Shown here one piece after another: positions 27,145 through 35,685 of a DNA stretch of 64,000 nt. Under the pieces are notes generated by a model that saw only the letters and a list, made by a program, of their open reading frames with translations, did not search any database and was not told where the DNA came from. The stretch's first letter is position 1. Each line of letters starts with the position of its first letter. Location of the stretch: NCBI RefSeq assembly GCF_009928525.1, contig NZ_JAABOK010000006.1, forward strand, positions 462,358-526,357. The letters are read 5' to 3'. A program made the translations under genes and the position numbers. This DNA comes from Chitinophaga solisilvae. Lineage in GTDB: Bacteria; Bacteroidota; Bacteroidia; Chitinophagales; Chitinophagaceae.

Positions 27145-28065
27145 ATGAGTGCCGTTATACTGGATCATATCACAAAAACATACGAGAACGGTAAGGTCAC
27201 CGCTGTGGATGACGTATCGCTGGAAGTATCTCCGGGAGAGCTTTTCGGACTGATTGGCCCGGATGGTGCAGGAAAAACATCTGTTTTCCGTATCCTTACC
27301 ACATTGCTGCTGCCTGAAAAAGGAACAGCCAGCGTGCTGGGTTTTGACTGCGTGAAAAACTACCGGGAGATACGTAACCGGGTAGGTTATATGCCCGGCC
27401 GCTTCTCGCTTTACCAGGATCTTACCGTGGCAGAAAACCTGCATTTCTTTGCTACTCTTTTCGGTACCACTATTGAAGAAAACTATACCCTGATAAAAGA
27501 TATTTACGAACAGATAAAGCCATTCAGCAACCGCCGCGCGGGAAAGTTGTCAGGTGGTATGAAACAGAAGCTGGCGCTGTGCTGTGCGCTGATCCACAAA
27601 CCGGAAGTGCTGTTCCTGGACGAACCGACGACCGGCGTAGATGTAGTATCGCGCAAGGAATTCTGGGCCATGCTGCAGCAACTGAAGCAACAGGGCATTA
27701 CCATCATGGTATCCACTCCCTATATGGATGAAGCGGTACTGTGCGAGCGCATTGCGCTGATACAGGCCGGCCGCATTATGTCGGTGGATACCCCGGAGAA
27801 AATCATCGATACTTTTCCCGCGCAGCTGTTCGCCGTCAAGGCAGCCGATATTTACCGGCTGCTCACGGACCTGCGCAATGATCCGGCTACGGAGAGCTGT
27901 TATACTTTCGGGGAATACCTGCATATCACCTTCCGCGGGCATCCGGATACCAACCCGCAGCAGCTGCAGGAATGGCTGGAGCAACGCGGCCACCGCAACG
28001 TAGCCGTAAAACAGATACGCGCAACTATTGAAGACAGCTTCATCAGGTTGATGAATGAAGCATAA
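27145..28065 (+). CDS. ABC transporter ATP-binding protein (YbhF N-half-like)
   Basis: 306 residues from ATG 27145; a TTG at 27124 inside the previous gene is the less likely start. Walker A GPDGAGKTS (38-46), signature LSGGMKQKL, Walker B VLFLDEPTTGVD and the H-loop region replaced by VSTPYMDEA are present. The Asp in the Walker A (GPDG) is characteristic of the first ATPase half of YbhF. A C-terminal extension follows the ATPase domain. Works with the next ATPase and the two permeases as an exporter. Confidence 0.92.
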   Translation: MSAVILDHITKTYENGKVTAVDDVSLEVSPGELFGLIGPDGAGKTSVFRILTTLLLPEKGTASVLGFDCVKNYREIRNRVGYMPGRFSLYQDLTVAENLHFFATLFGTTIEENYTLIKDIYEQIKPFSNRRAGKLSGGMKQKLALCCALIHKPEVLFLDEPTTGVDVVSRKEFWAMLQQLKQQGITIMVSTPYMDEAVLCERIALIQAGRIMSVDTPEKIIDTFPAQLFAVKAADIYRLLTDLRNDPATESCYTFGEYLHITFRGHPDTNPQQLQEWLEQRGHRNVAVKQIRATIEDSFIRLMNEA

Positions 28066-28077
28066 ATTTTTGATGCT

Positions 28078-28821
28078 ATGGCAGAAAAAGTGATTGAATG
28101 CAGAGAGCTTACCAAGCAGTTCGGTGATTTTATCGCCGTCAATAAAATCTCTTTTGATGTAATGAAAGGGGAGATATTCGGTTTCCTGGGTGCTAACGGC
28201 GCAGGTAAAACCACAGCTATGCGCATACTCTGCGGACTCTCTTACCCCAGCTCAGGAACCGCTGCCGTAGCAGGTTTTGATGTATATAAACAGCAGGAAT
28301 CCATCAAACGGAATATCGGTTATATGAGTCAGAAGTTTTCGCTCTATGAAAACCTGACTGTAACCGAGAATATAGAATTTTTCGGAGGCGTATATGGGTT
28401 ACCCATGCAGGAAATCCGCCGGCGCAGCAATGACCTGATCCGCACGCTGGGGCTGACAGCCGAAGCAAAGAAGCTCGTAGGGGCATTACCGTTAGGATGG
28501 AAGCAGAAACTGGCTTTTTCAGTGGCTATCTTTCACCGTCCGCGTATTGTATTTCTGGACGAGCCTACCGGCGGCGTGGACCCCGTTACCCGCCGGCAGT
28601 TCTGGGATATGATCTATGAAGCAGCCGCCTCCGGGATTACCATTTTCGTTACCACTCACTACATGGACGAAGCAGAATATTGCAACCGGGTCACCGTTAT
28701 GGTAGACGGTAAAGTGGAAGCGCTGGATACGCCCGCCCGCCTGAAACAGCAGTACCAGGCAGATAATATGGACGAAGTATTTTACAGGCTGGCCCGTGGC
28801 GCTAAAAGGTCAGCCGATTAA
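28078..28821 (+). CDS. ABC transporter ATP-binding protein (YbhF C-half-like)
   Basis: 247 residues with Walker A GANGAGKTT (38-46), Walker B IVFLDEPTGGVDP and switch His in TTHYMDEAE. The ABC signature is degenerate, LPLGWKQKL instead of LSGGxxQ, as I recall for the second half of YbhF-type ATPases. With the preceding gene it would form an asymmetric ATPase pair. The permease gene begins 9 bp later. Confidence 0.92.
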   Translation: MAEKVIECRELTKQFGDFIAVNKISFDVMKGEIFGFLGANGAGKTTAMRILCGLSYPSSGTAAVAGFDVYKQQESIKRNIGYMSQKFSLYENLTVTENIEFFGGVYGLPMQEIRRRSNDLIRTLGLTAEAKKLVGALPLGWKQKLAFSVAIFHRPRIVFLDEPTGGVDPVTRRQFWDMIYEAAASGITIFVTTHYMDEAEYCNRVTVMVDGKVEALDTPARLKQQYQADNMDEVFYRLARGAKRSAD

Positions 28822-28830
28822 ACACAGGTT

Positions 28831-29937
28831 ATGAAACAGCTATTGGTATTTATCAGAAAGGAGTTTTATCATGTCTTCCGCGACAGGCGTACGCTGCTGA
28901 TCATGTTCGGGCTGCCGGTAGCGCAGATTGTGCTGTTTGGCTTTGCGCTCACCAGCGAGGTGAAAAATATCAGCCTCATCATCATCGATCAGGCCCGCGA
29001 TGTAAATTCGCAGGAGCTGACGGGAAAAATAAAATCATCTGCCTACTTTATTACAGATGAATCTGTCACGGATTATAACGATATAGAAAAGGCTTTTAAG
29101 CAGGGAACTGCCAGGTGTGCGCTGATCATCCCTGCCGGCTTCGGCAATGATCTGCTGCATGGAGGCAGCGCGCCGGTGCAGATCCTGACAGACGGATCCG
29201 ATCCTAATACCGCTAAAACAGTAGTCAACTATCTCACTTCCATCATGACCGGCTACCAGCAGGAGCTGAGCAAAACACCGCCGCTGCGCTACCTGATCCA
29301 GCCGGAGCTGCGTATGCTGTATAACGAGGAAGGCAATGGTTCGCTGAACTTCATCCCCGGTGTGATGGCGCTGGTGCTGATGATCGTCTGCACGGCACTG
29401 ACTTCCGTGTCGGTAGTGCGGGAGAAGGAGCTGGGAACAATGGAAATATTGCTGGTATCGCCTTTCAGGCCGCTGCTGGTGCTGGTGGCAAAAGCGATTC
29501 CTTACCTGGTGCTGTCGCTGGCCAATTTTCTGCTCATCCTCTTTCTGTCTGTTTTTGTGCTGGACGTTACCGTTAAAGGCAGCATCCTGTTACTGGTGGC
29601 GGAGAGTATGTTGTTTATCACTACCTGTCTGTCGTTCGGACTGATGATTTCCAATACCACCAACTCCCAGCAAACCGCCCTGCTGCTGTCTATGATGGGA
29701 ATGATGCTGCCCACCATGATCTTCACCGGATTTATGTTTCCGCTGGAGAACATGCCGGTACCGTTTCAGGTGATCTCTAACATTGTGCCGGCACGCTGGT
29801 ATTTTCTGATTATCAAGGCGGTGATGCTGAAGGGGCTTGGGTTTGGGTATGTATGGAAAGAAACGCTGGTGCTGACAGGCATGATGCTGGCAACGCTGGG
29901 TATTGCATTAAAGAACTTTAAAACCCGCTTATCATGA
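28831..29937 (+). CDS. ABC-2 type permease (YbhS-like)
   Basis: 368 residues with one N-terminal membrane segment (TLLIMFGLPVAQIVLFGFAL), a large periplasmic domain (about 45-170), and five further membrane segments (for example NFIPGVMALVLMIVCTALTSV). The motif RKEFYHVFRDRRTLL at the start and VVREKELGTMEILLVSP before the second membrane group are typical of ABC-2 exporters. It overlaps the next permease gene by four bases (ATGA). Confidence 0.92.
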   Translation: MKQLLVFIRKEFYHVFRDRRTLLIMFGLPVAQIVLFGFALTSEVKNISLIIIDQARDVNSQELTGKIKSSAYFITDESVTDYNDIEKAFKQGTARCALIIPAGFGNDLLHGGSAPVQILTDGSDPNTAKTVVNYLTSIMTGYQQELSKTPPLRYLIQPELRMLYNEEGNGSLNFIPGVMALVLMIVCTALTSVSVVREKELGTMEILLVSPFRPLLVLVAKAIPYLVLSLANFLLILFLSVFVLDVTVKGSILLLVAESMLFITTCLSFGLMISNTTNSQQTALLLSMMGMMLPTMIFTGFMFPLENMPVPFQVISNIVPARWYFLIIKAVMLKGLGFGYVWKETLVLTGMMLATLGIALKNFKTRLS

Positions 29938-31046
29938 AGGTGCTGCGTTTTATTCTGCGGAAGGAATTCAGGCAGATTTTCCGGGATAAGACCATCCTGG
30001 CGATGATGTTCGCCATGCCTACCATTCAGCTGATTATTCTGCCGCTGGCGATGAATTTTGATGTGAAGCATGTGAAGGTAGCGGTGGTAGATAACGATCA
30101 TAGCAGTTATTCCCGGCAGCTGATCGCCAAGGTGGGTGCCTCCGGGTACTTCAGGATTGTGGCGGCGATGCCGTCTGTCCGGGAGGCCATGCAGTATATA
30201 GAAAGAGAGCAGGCAGACGTGGTACTGGAGATTCCGCCTGCATTTGAACAGCAACTGATCCGGGAAGGGAAACAGCGTATAGGCGTTTCCGTTGATGCCA
30301 TCAACGGCACGAAGGCTGCGCTGGGAGGAAGCTACCTGGTAACAGTGATCGGAGACTTCAACCGTCAGATAACGGTGAACAGCACTGCCGATCCGGCTGC
30401 CGCCAACACCATTGCCATTACTTTTTCCAACTGGTATAACCCGCTGGCAGAATACAGGTTCTACATTGTGCCCGCCATCCTGGTATTGCTGCTGACACTG
30501 ATAGGCGGATTTCTGACAGCACTGAATATTGTGCGGGAGAAGGAAGCCGGCACTATTGAGCAGATTAATGTTACACCCATCAGGAAGTGGGAATTCATTC
30601 TCGGAAAGCTGATTCCCTTCTGGGTGGTAGGTATTACGGTATTCACGCTGGGACTTGCCGTGGCATGGGGTGTATACGGCATATGGCCGGTAGGCAGCTT
30701 CGCCCTGCTGTATACGTTTGCAGCCGCGTACCTGTTAGCCGTGCTGGGTTTTGGCCTGCTGGTATCTACGTATACCGACAATCAGTTGCAGGCGATGTTT
30801 GTGGCCTTCTTCTTTATGATGATATTTATGCTGATGAGCGGACTGTTTACGGCTGTAGAGAGCATGCCTGCCTGGGCCCGTGCAATTGCGCACTGCACAC
30901 CGGTAACTCATTTTGTGAAGGTGGTACGGATGATTGTTTTGAAAGGCAGCACATTTGCAGATGTACAATATGAATTTTACATCCTCGTGTTTTTTGCCCT
31001 GGCACTCAATGGATGGGCTATCCTGAATTACCGTAAAACCAGCTAA
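29934..31046 (+). CDS. ABC-2 type permease (YbhR-like)
   Basis: 370 residues, same topology as the preceding permease: LRKEFRQIFRDKTILAMMFAMP, an N-terminal membrane segment, a periplasmic domain, then IVREKEAGTIEQINVTPI and five C-terminal membrane segments. It completes a heterodimeric exporter. Its stop overlaps the stop of the convergent Ada-type gene by three bases, leaving no space for a terminator. Confidence 0.92.
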   Translation: MKVLRFILRKEFRQIFRDKTILAMMFAMPTIQLIILPLAMNFDVKHVKVAVVDNDHSSYSRQLIAKVGASGYFRIVAAMPSVREAMQYIEREQADVVLEIPPAFEQQLIREGKQRIGVSVDAINGTKAALGGSYLVTVIGDFNRQITVNSTADPAAANTIAITFSNWYNPLAEYRFYIVPAILVLLLTLIGGFLTALNIVREKEAGTIEQINVTPIRKWEFILGKLIPFWVVGITVFTLGLAVAWGVYGIWPVGSFALLYTFAAAYLLAVLGFGLLVSTYTDNQLQAMFVAFFFMMIFMLMSGLFTAVESMPAWARAIAHCTPVTHFVKVVRMIVLKGSTFADVQYEFYILVFFALALNGWAILNYRKTS

Positions 31047-31285
31047 CCATGCAGCTTCCAGGCCTTGTACTGTTCACGCAGGCAATGGCCGCAGGGGCGG
31101 TAGCCATAAGACGCCGCCTCCTGCTCATTGCGGAAGAACACACGGTTCCCTGCTTTCATGCGCTTGCCCGATGCGCAGGAGAGCAGGCCGTATATCTTCA
31201 GTTGTTTATTACCGCCCAGCGTAACAGCGCCGGCTCTTATCATCTGCCGGATGGCTATCGGGTCGAAATCTATTTGTAATATCAT
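31043..31285 (-). CDS. Ada-type metal-binding domain protein
   Basis: An 80-residue stand-alone version of the zinc domain found at the N-terminus of the Ada DNA-repair protein. The pattern LLSCASGKRMKAGNRVFF and ASYGYRPCGHC supplies three cysteines and a His for the metal, while the DNA methyltransferase part is absent. Its ATG overlaps the end of the 2OG oxygenase gene by four bases, so the two are translated together. A DNA-repair link is suggested but not shown. Confidence 0.85.
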   Translation of the reverse strand: MILQIDFDPIAIRQMIRAGAVTLGGNKQLKIYGLLSCASGKRMKAGNRVFFRNEQEAASYGYRPCGHCLREQYKAWKLHG

Positions 31286-31995
31286 GTCAGCGCGTCGTGG
31301 AAGATGATGCCTAATGTATGCCGGTTGCCCGTATGCAGCGGGCTTACGCCATGTTTCATATTTACGCGGTAGTAGCCCCTGCTGCCTTTCACCGGCCGGA
31401 AATTGGTGGTGAATATCAACATGTCTCCCTGCCGTGGCTGCAGCACATTGGCTTTGGATTGCGCGCGCGGGATCTGTTCTGTCAGTACAAACTCGCCGCC
31501 GGTATAATCTTTACCTGGTTCATTCAGAAACAGTACGATCTGCATGGGGAAATAAATATCGCCGTAGAGGTCCTGGTGCAGCGTATTGAAGCCGCCCGGC
31601 CCGTATTTCAGTATCAGTACGGTGGGTTTGTCCTGCCCGTTTTCCCGGCATTGCTGCTGCAACGCTTCGTGGGTGTCCGGGAATTTTGTCTCTGTCTGTA
31701 ATACTTCCATCCATTTATTGGCTACAGGCGCAATGTGCGTATATACTTCCTGCCTGATAGCTGTAATCAGCGGTGGCAGCGGATAGCGAAAGTATTTGTA
31801 TTCTCCGCTGCCGAAGCGGTAGCGTTCCATGGAAATAGTTTTGCGATAGGTATCCGGCGCCTGATAATCTTTTATCAGCTGTTCACATTCCGCCGGCGTC
31901 AATATATTTTCAACAATGCTGAATCCTTTGCTGTGCAGCTCTTCTGTGGCAGTGGCCCAGTCGGTCGCCTGCAGGCGTGCGGTTATATCTGTCAT
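31282..31995 (-). CDS. 2OG-Fe(II) oxygenase
   Basis: Non-haem iron dioxygenase of about 237 residues from ATG 31995 (a TTG at 32019 would add eight residues). The jelly-roll metal site is visible: HQD in LHQDLYGDIYFP, the distal His in MKHGVSPLHTGNRHTLG, and the Arg that holds 2-oxoglutarate close after it. Whether it hydroxylates protein, small molecule or alkylated base is not clear. Coupling to an Ada-type protein makes alkylation repair one possibility. It is divergent from the cytochrome gene. Confidence 0.87.
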   Translation of the reverse strand: MTDITARLQATDWATATEELHSKGFSIVENILTPAECEQLIKDYQAPDTYRKTISMERYRFGSGEYKYFRYPLPPLITAIRQEVYTHIAPVANKWMEVLQTETKFPDTHEALQQQCRENGQDKPTVLILKYGPGGFNTLHQDLYGDIYFPMQIVLFLNEPGKDYTGGEFVLTEQIPRAQSKANVLQPRQGDMLIFTTNFRPVKGSRGYYRVNMKHGVSPLHTGNRHTLGIIFHDALT

Positions 31996-32148
31996 ATCCT
32001 GATAGCTTTTATTCCACAAAAGTAGACAGATGCAAGAGCGGAGAAAACCCGGTTCTTGCTTTTTTGCTGTCAGAAAAAGTAATCATGCAAATAACTTTTG
32101 GTTATCGTTTATAAACAATGGTGATTTCTCTCAAACTGTCTGTGCTTC

Positions 32149-32156
32149 TACCTTTG
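32149..32156 (+). promoter_or_regulatory. Promoter -7 box of cytochrome operon
   Basis: TACCTTTG fits the TAnnTTTG consensus and lies 17 bp before ATG 32174, implying a very short leader. It also supports that ATG over the frame's earlier start at 32030. Confidence 0.5.
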
Positions 32157-32173
32157 AGCTACATCAAAGAACA

Positions 32174-33184
32174 ATGACCATGAGAATTGACTGGTTCCCG
32201 TTATGCCTGTTTACCGTTGTGGCGATTGTGATCGCCAGAGAATGTATCTGCAGTTATGAAGAAAAAGAACGTGATAATAAAGCGTTCGCTGCTTATCTTG
32301 CCACGCAGCATGGCGACAGCGTATGGACAGGCCGCCGTCCGCAACAGATTCCTTACTTTACCGATACGGGCGCGCTGGTACAATACGGCTACGAGCTGAT
32401 AGCCAATACAGCTGCGTATCTGGGGCCTGAAGGCAGTATAGCGAAGCTGAGCAATGGCATGAACTGCCAGAACTGCCACCTGCAGGGCGGCGTAGTACCT
32501 TTCGGTAATAACTTCGGAAAGGTATTTGCCACCTATCCGCAATACCGTGCGCGTAACAACGGGATACAGGATATCCCGCAGCGTATTACGGACTGCTTTG
32601 AAAGAAGCCTGAACGGTCATGCACCGGATACCGGCAGCAGGGAGATGAAAGCGATTACCGCCTATATCCGCTGGCTGGGCGATGGGGTGCCTAAAGGCAT
32701 GAAGCCGCCGGGTACCAGCATTATGAAGCTGCCATACCTTCACCGCAGTGCAGATGTGCGGCAGGGGGAACGGATATACCGGGAGCAGTGCAGCAGCTGC
32801 CACGGTAAGGATGGGGAAGGCGTGGAAAGTAAGGTGGTAAAGGGTTACAGCTATCCGCCGCTATGGGGCGAACACAGCTACAACGATGGTGCAGGATTGT
32901 ACCGTCTCAGTAACTTCGCCGGCTTTGTATATAACAACATGCCCTACGGTACAGATTATCATCGTCCGAAACTGAGTGTGGAAGAGTCCTGGGACGTAGC
33001 GGCATTTGTCAACAGCCGGCCGCGCCCGCACTTCAATCAGCAGCATGACTGGCAGCTGGTCGCCGGAAAGCCGGTAGACTATCCCTTTAAGCCTTATGCA
33101 GACACCTTCACGGAATATCAGCATAAGTTTGGTCCGTTTCAGCCGATAAAAGAGGAACAACGAAAACAATTAGTTACCAGATAA
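32174..33184 (+). CDS. Dihaem c-type cytochrome, TsdA-like (thiosulfate dehydrogenase family)
   Basis: 337-residue-scale protein with an N-terminal membrane or signal segment (LCLFTVVAIVIA) and two haem sites, CQNCH (98-102) and CSSCH (206-210). Between them the sequence FATYPQYRARNNGIQDIPQRITDCFERSLNG matches the TsdA/SoxA-type block, with Cys141 in the place of the Cys haem ligand. TsdA joins two thiosulfates to tetrathionate or runs the reverse. The start at 32174 is chosen because it gives the hydrophobic N-terminus; the longer frame does not. First gene of a three-gene operon with a DsrE protein. Confidence 0.82.
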   Translation: MTMRIDWFPLCLFTVVAIVIARECICSYEEKERDNKAFAAYLATQHGDSVWTGRRPQQIPYFTDTGALVQYGYELIANTAAYLGPEGSIAKLSNGMNCQNCHLQGGVVPFGNNFGKVFATYPQYRARNNGIQDIPQRITDCFERSLNGHAPDTGSREMKAITAYIRWLGDGVPKGMKPPGTSIMKLPYLHRSADVRQGERIYREQCSSCHGKDGEGVESKVVKGYSYPPLWGEHSYNDGAGLYRLSNFAGFVYNNMPYGTDYHRPKLSVEESWDVAAFVNSRPRPHFNQQHDWQLVAGKPVDYPFKPYADTFTEYQHKFGPFQPIKEEQRKQLVTR

Positions 33185-33189
33185 AAAAG

Positions 33190-33660
33190 ATGAACATGAA
33201 GAAGTTAATGATGATTGCCGTAATGCTGCTGCTGATGAGTGCAGGCTATGCGCAGGTACATGATTCCCTGTTACTGAAGAACCGCGCCTATACAGGCGCT
33301 GTGGCCAAGCGTCACCACTACTATGCGATCTATCAGCTGGATAAAAATGATCCCAAGGTGATCCAGAAAGCTATCCGCAATATCAACAATGCACTCAACG
33401 ACCCGCGCCTGAAAGGCAAGCTCTCTGTGGAACTGATTGCTTTTTCCGCAGGTACTGACGCCCTGCTGAAAGGCAGCGAATATGAAAATGACCTGAAGAA
33501 CCTGGTGGGCAGAGGGGTGATCGTAGCGCAATGCAGCAATACCTTACAGGAACGCAAGATCAGCAAAGATCAGCTGTATGATTTCATCGCGCTGGTGCCC
33601 AGCGGCAACGGTGAGCTGATTATCCGCCAGGCCGAAGGCTGGGCGATTGTTAAACCATAA
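33190..33660 (+). CDS. Periplasmic DsrE family protein
   Basis: 156 residues with a signal peptide (MKKLMMIAVMLLLMSAGYAQ). The mature domain has the DsrE/F fold pattern: HHYYAIYQLDKNDP, KAIRNINNALND, VELIAFSAGTDALLKG, and a conserved-position Cys in VIVAQCSNTL. DsrE-type proteins carry or transfer sulfur on cysteine. It starts 5 bp after the cytochrome gene, which supports a joint sulfur-related role in the periplasm. Confidence 0.83.
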   Translation: MNMKKLMMIAVMLLLMSAGYAQVHDSLLLKNRAYTGAVAKRHHYYAIYQLDKNDPKVIQKAIRNINNALNDPRLKGKLSVELIAFSAGTDALLKGSEYENDLKNLVGRGVIVAQCSNTLQERKISKDQLYDFIALVPSGNGELIIRQAEGWAIVKP

Positions 33661-33672
33661 CAACAGATTTTT

Positions 33673-34578
33673 ATGAAGAAGATATTTTTACTGGCCACCC
33701 TCCTGGCAGGGATGGCAACGGCTGCCTGCGCCCAGGACTACCGTTTTGATCCACCCTGGAATACGCCTCCCGCCAGCAAGGTTATGTTTACAGTTCCCGG
33801 CGTGGACAATGTCCCTGATCTCTACGGTGATATCAACGATCCGCAGCTGGTCATATTTTTTGCGGGCAACCAGTTTATGTGCATCGATGAACTGATTACC
33901 GCTTTTAAAGCAGCCTATCCGCAATATACCCGTGTATTTGCAGAAACGCTGCCGCCGGGCATCCTGGCACAGCAGCTTATCGGCGGCTCTCTTACCATCG
34001 GCAACATGCGCATCACCCTGCAACCCGATGTGTATACTGCCGGTAAAAGCCGCATCACCCAGATGCAGCCTTATTTCAGCGATACCGTTGCCTATACGCA
34101 TAACAGGCTGGCCATTATGACGCCTGCCGGAAACCCGGCACAGGTACACTCCCTGCAGGATCTCGGTAAACCGCATGTACGTGTGAGCATGCCCAATCCC
34201 GAATGGGAAGGCATTGGTAAAAGAATAGAGGAAGCATTCATCAAAGCCGGCGGTACCGCACTGCAGCAGCAGATCATGCATGCCAAAGTGAAGGACAGTA
34301 CTACTTTCCTCACCCAGATACACCACCGGCAATCACCTATGCGCATACTCTACCATCAGAGCGATGCTGCCCCCGTCTGGTACTCCGAAGCCTACTATCA
34401 GCAAAAAGCCGGTCACCCGGTTACGCTGATACCCATCCCGGATGAACACAATATCACTGCCACCTATATGGCCGGCCAGTTGAAGAATGCTCCCCATCCG
34501 CAAGCTGCCGCAGATTTCATGACCTTTATCGTCAGCGCGAAAGCAAAGGAAATTTACAGGAGTTTTGGATTCAGGTAG
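33673..34578 (+). CDS. Periplasmic substrate-binding protein, ModA-like
   Basis: 301 residues with a signal peptide ending near TAACAQ. The body has the two-lobe anion-binding protein pattern: VIFFAGNQFMCIDELITAFKAAYP, NRLAIMTPAGNPAQVHSLQDLGKPHVRVSMPNPEWEGIGKRIEEA, and PHPQAAADFMTFIVSAKAKEIYRSFGFR at the end, as in molybdate-binding proteins. No ABC permease or ATPase is nearby, so it may serve as a ligand sensor or carrier for the cytochrome/DsrE pair rather than a transporter part. The ligand is unknown. Confidence 0.8.
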   Translation: MKKIFLLATLLAGMATAACAQDYRFDPPWNTPPASKVMFTVPGVDNVPDLYGDINDPQLVIFFAGNQFMCIDELITAFKAAYPQYTRVFAETLPPGILAQQLIGGSLTIGNMRITLQPDVYTAGKSRITQMQPYFSDTVAYTHNRLAIMTPAGNPAQVHSLQDLGKPHVRVSMPNPEWEGIGKRIEEAFIKAGGTALQQQIMHAKVKDSTTFLTQIHHRQSPMRILYHQSDAAPVWYSEAYYQQKAGHPVTLIPIPDEHNITATYMAGQLKNAPHPQAAADFMTFIVSAKAKEIYRSFGFR

Positions 34579-34583
34579 ATTTT

Positions 34584-34706
34584 GAATTACGAATTACGAA
34601 TTGCGAATTACGAATGAGGAGCGAAGATTTGAGCGAAGAAGTAAATCCTTTATCCGCTTAAATCTTCGCTCCTCATTCGTAATTCGCAATTCGTAATTCG
34701 TAATTC
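34584..34706. repeat. Long palindromic intergenic repeat, copy 2
   Basis: A 47-bp perfect stem: 34584-34630 is the exact reverse complement of 34660-34706. Pairing continues inward for about five more pairs (one G-T). The arms carry tandem GAATTACGAATTACG-type units outside and AGCGAAGATTT inside. It fills the gap between two convergent genes and could end transcripts from both sides. Confidence 0.93.
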
Positions 34707-34711
34707 CCATC

Positions 34712-35563
34712 TCAATAGTTTTTCCCCGGAAGCGTTATACAAAACCCTGTTTTCTGTATCTGTTGTACAAATTGCTGCGGGGTGGCGCCGAGGTAGTGTT
34801 GAAAGTCTTTGATGAGGTGGCTTTGATCGTGGTAGCCGAAGTCAAGGATGATGTCGTACCAGTCGGGAGCGGGAGAAGGGTTGTCCTGCAGTCTTTGCAG
34901 TACCTGCTTGAAGCGGATGAAGCGGAGCAGTTCTTTGGGGGATGAGCCGGTGTATTTCCTGAAGCGTAGCTGTATGCTGCGTTCGGTAAGTTGTGCATCC
35001 CTGGCGATGGCTTTTACGGGCTGTACAGCAGGGTTGCCGAAGTAGGGAACGCCTTGCAGCAGAGGTTGTGTACCGGTTTCTGACTCCTGCAGGTAGGCGG
35101 TGATGTAGTTGCTGAGAATAGCTATTCTGTCTTCCAGACGGGAGGTATTATGCAGTATCTGCCAGAGTTCTTTTATCCAGGGAGTGGTATGGAGTGTAGC
35201 CGGGTCCGTTAGTTGTTCTGCGGGAATATTTTCTACCGGGGTGCGGAAGAGCCGGTAGAATCCGTCGAGGGTGAAAACGGTGACGATAAGATCTGTGCCC
35301 GGTTGTATTTCATAATTGAGCATTCTCTTCAGTGGTCCGAGTACGGCTACATCTTTCAGGGGTTCTCCGCCCACAGGTTCTCCTGCAAAGGAGATATGGA
35401 GGGAGGCTCCGAAATTCAGCAGCAGCAACATATCGAAGTTAGGAGACAGCCGTGCCACTTCCCGTTCAAACCCTGCTGAAGTCTGTATCACATAAAAATG
35501 CCTGACAGCATCTTCTAATGCAGGCGGCGCCTCAAAATGACGATTTATTTGAGATGTGGTCAT
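34712..35563 (-). CDS. AraC family regulator
   Basis: 283 residues. The N-terminal about 150 residues (beta-rich, with FGASLHISFAGEPVGG) are like the sensor domain often found in Bacteroidota AraC proteins; the C-terminal HTH spans about 175-275 (IARDAQLTERSIQLRFRKYTGSSPKELLRFIRF, FGYHDQSHLIKDFQHYLGATPQQF). The ATG lies at the outer edge of palindromic repeat copy 3, so the start of translation may be affected by RNA folding. Target genes are unknown; the upstream imine-reductase gene runs in the same direction. Confidence 0.92.
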   Translation of the reverse strand: MTTSQINRHFEAPPALEDAVRHFYVIQTSAGFEREVARLSPNFDMLLLLNFGASLHISFAGEPVGGEPLKDVAVLGPLKRMLNYEIQPGTDLIVTVFTLDGFYRLFRTPVENIPAEQLTDPATLHTTPWIKELWQILHNTSRLEDRIAILSNYITAYLQESETGTQPLLQGVPYFGNPAVQPVKAIARDAQLTERSIQLRFRKYTGSSPKELLRFIRFKQVLQRLQDNPSPAPDWYDIILDFGYHDQSHLIKDFQHYLGATPQQFVQQIQKTGFCITLPGKNY

Positions 35564-35667
35564 TTTATTATTTGAGATTTAAAAAATGCAGCGGAGATCA
35601 GCACAAAGGTATTACATAATATCCCTGCTGATCTCCGCTGCATTTTTTAAATCTCAAATAATAAAAT
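35562..35667. repeat. Long palindromic intergenic repeat, copy 3
   Basis: A 42-bp perfect stem (35562-35603 with 35626-35667) around a 22-nt loop. The core words are ATTTGAGATTT, AAAATGCAGCGGAGATC and their complements. The left arm ends inside the ATG of the AraC gene, and an AT-rich run of AATA units continues on the right. It lies between two genes read in the same direction. Confidence 0.92.
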
Positions 35668-35685
35668 AATAAAATAACAAAATAA

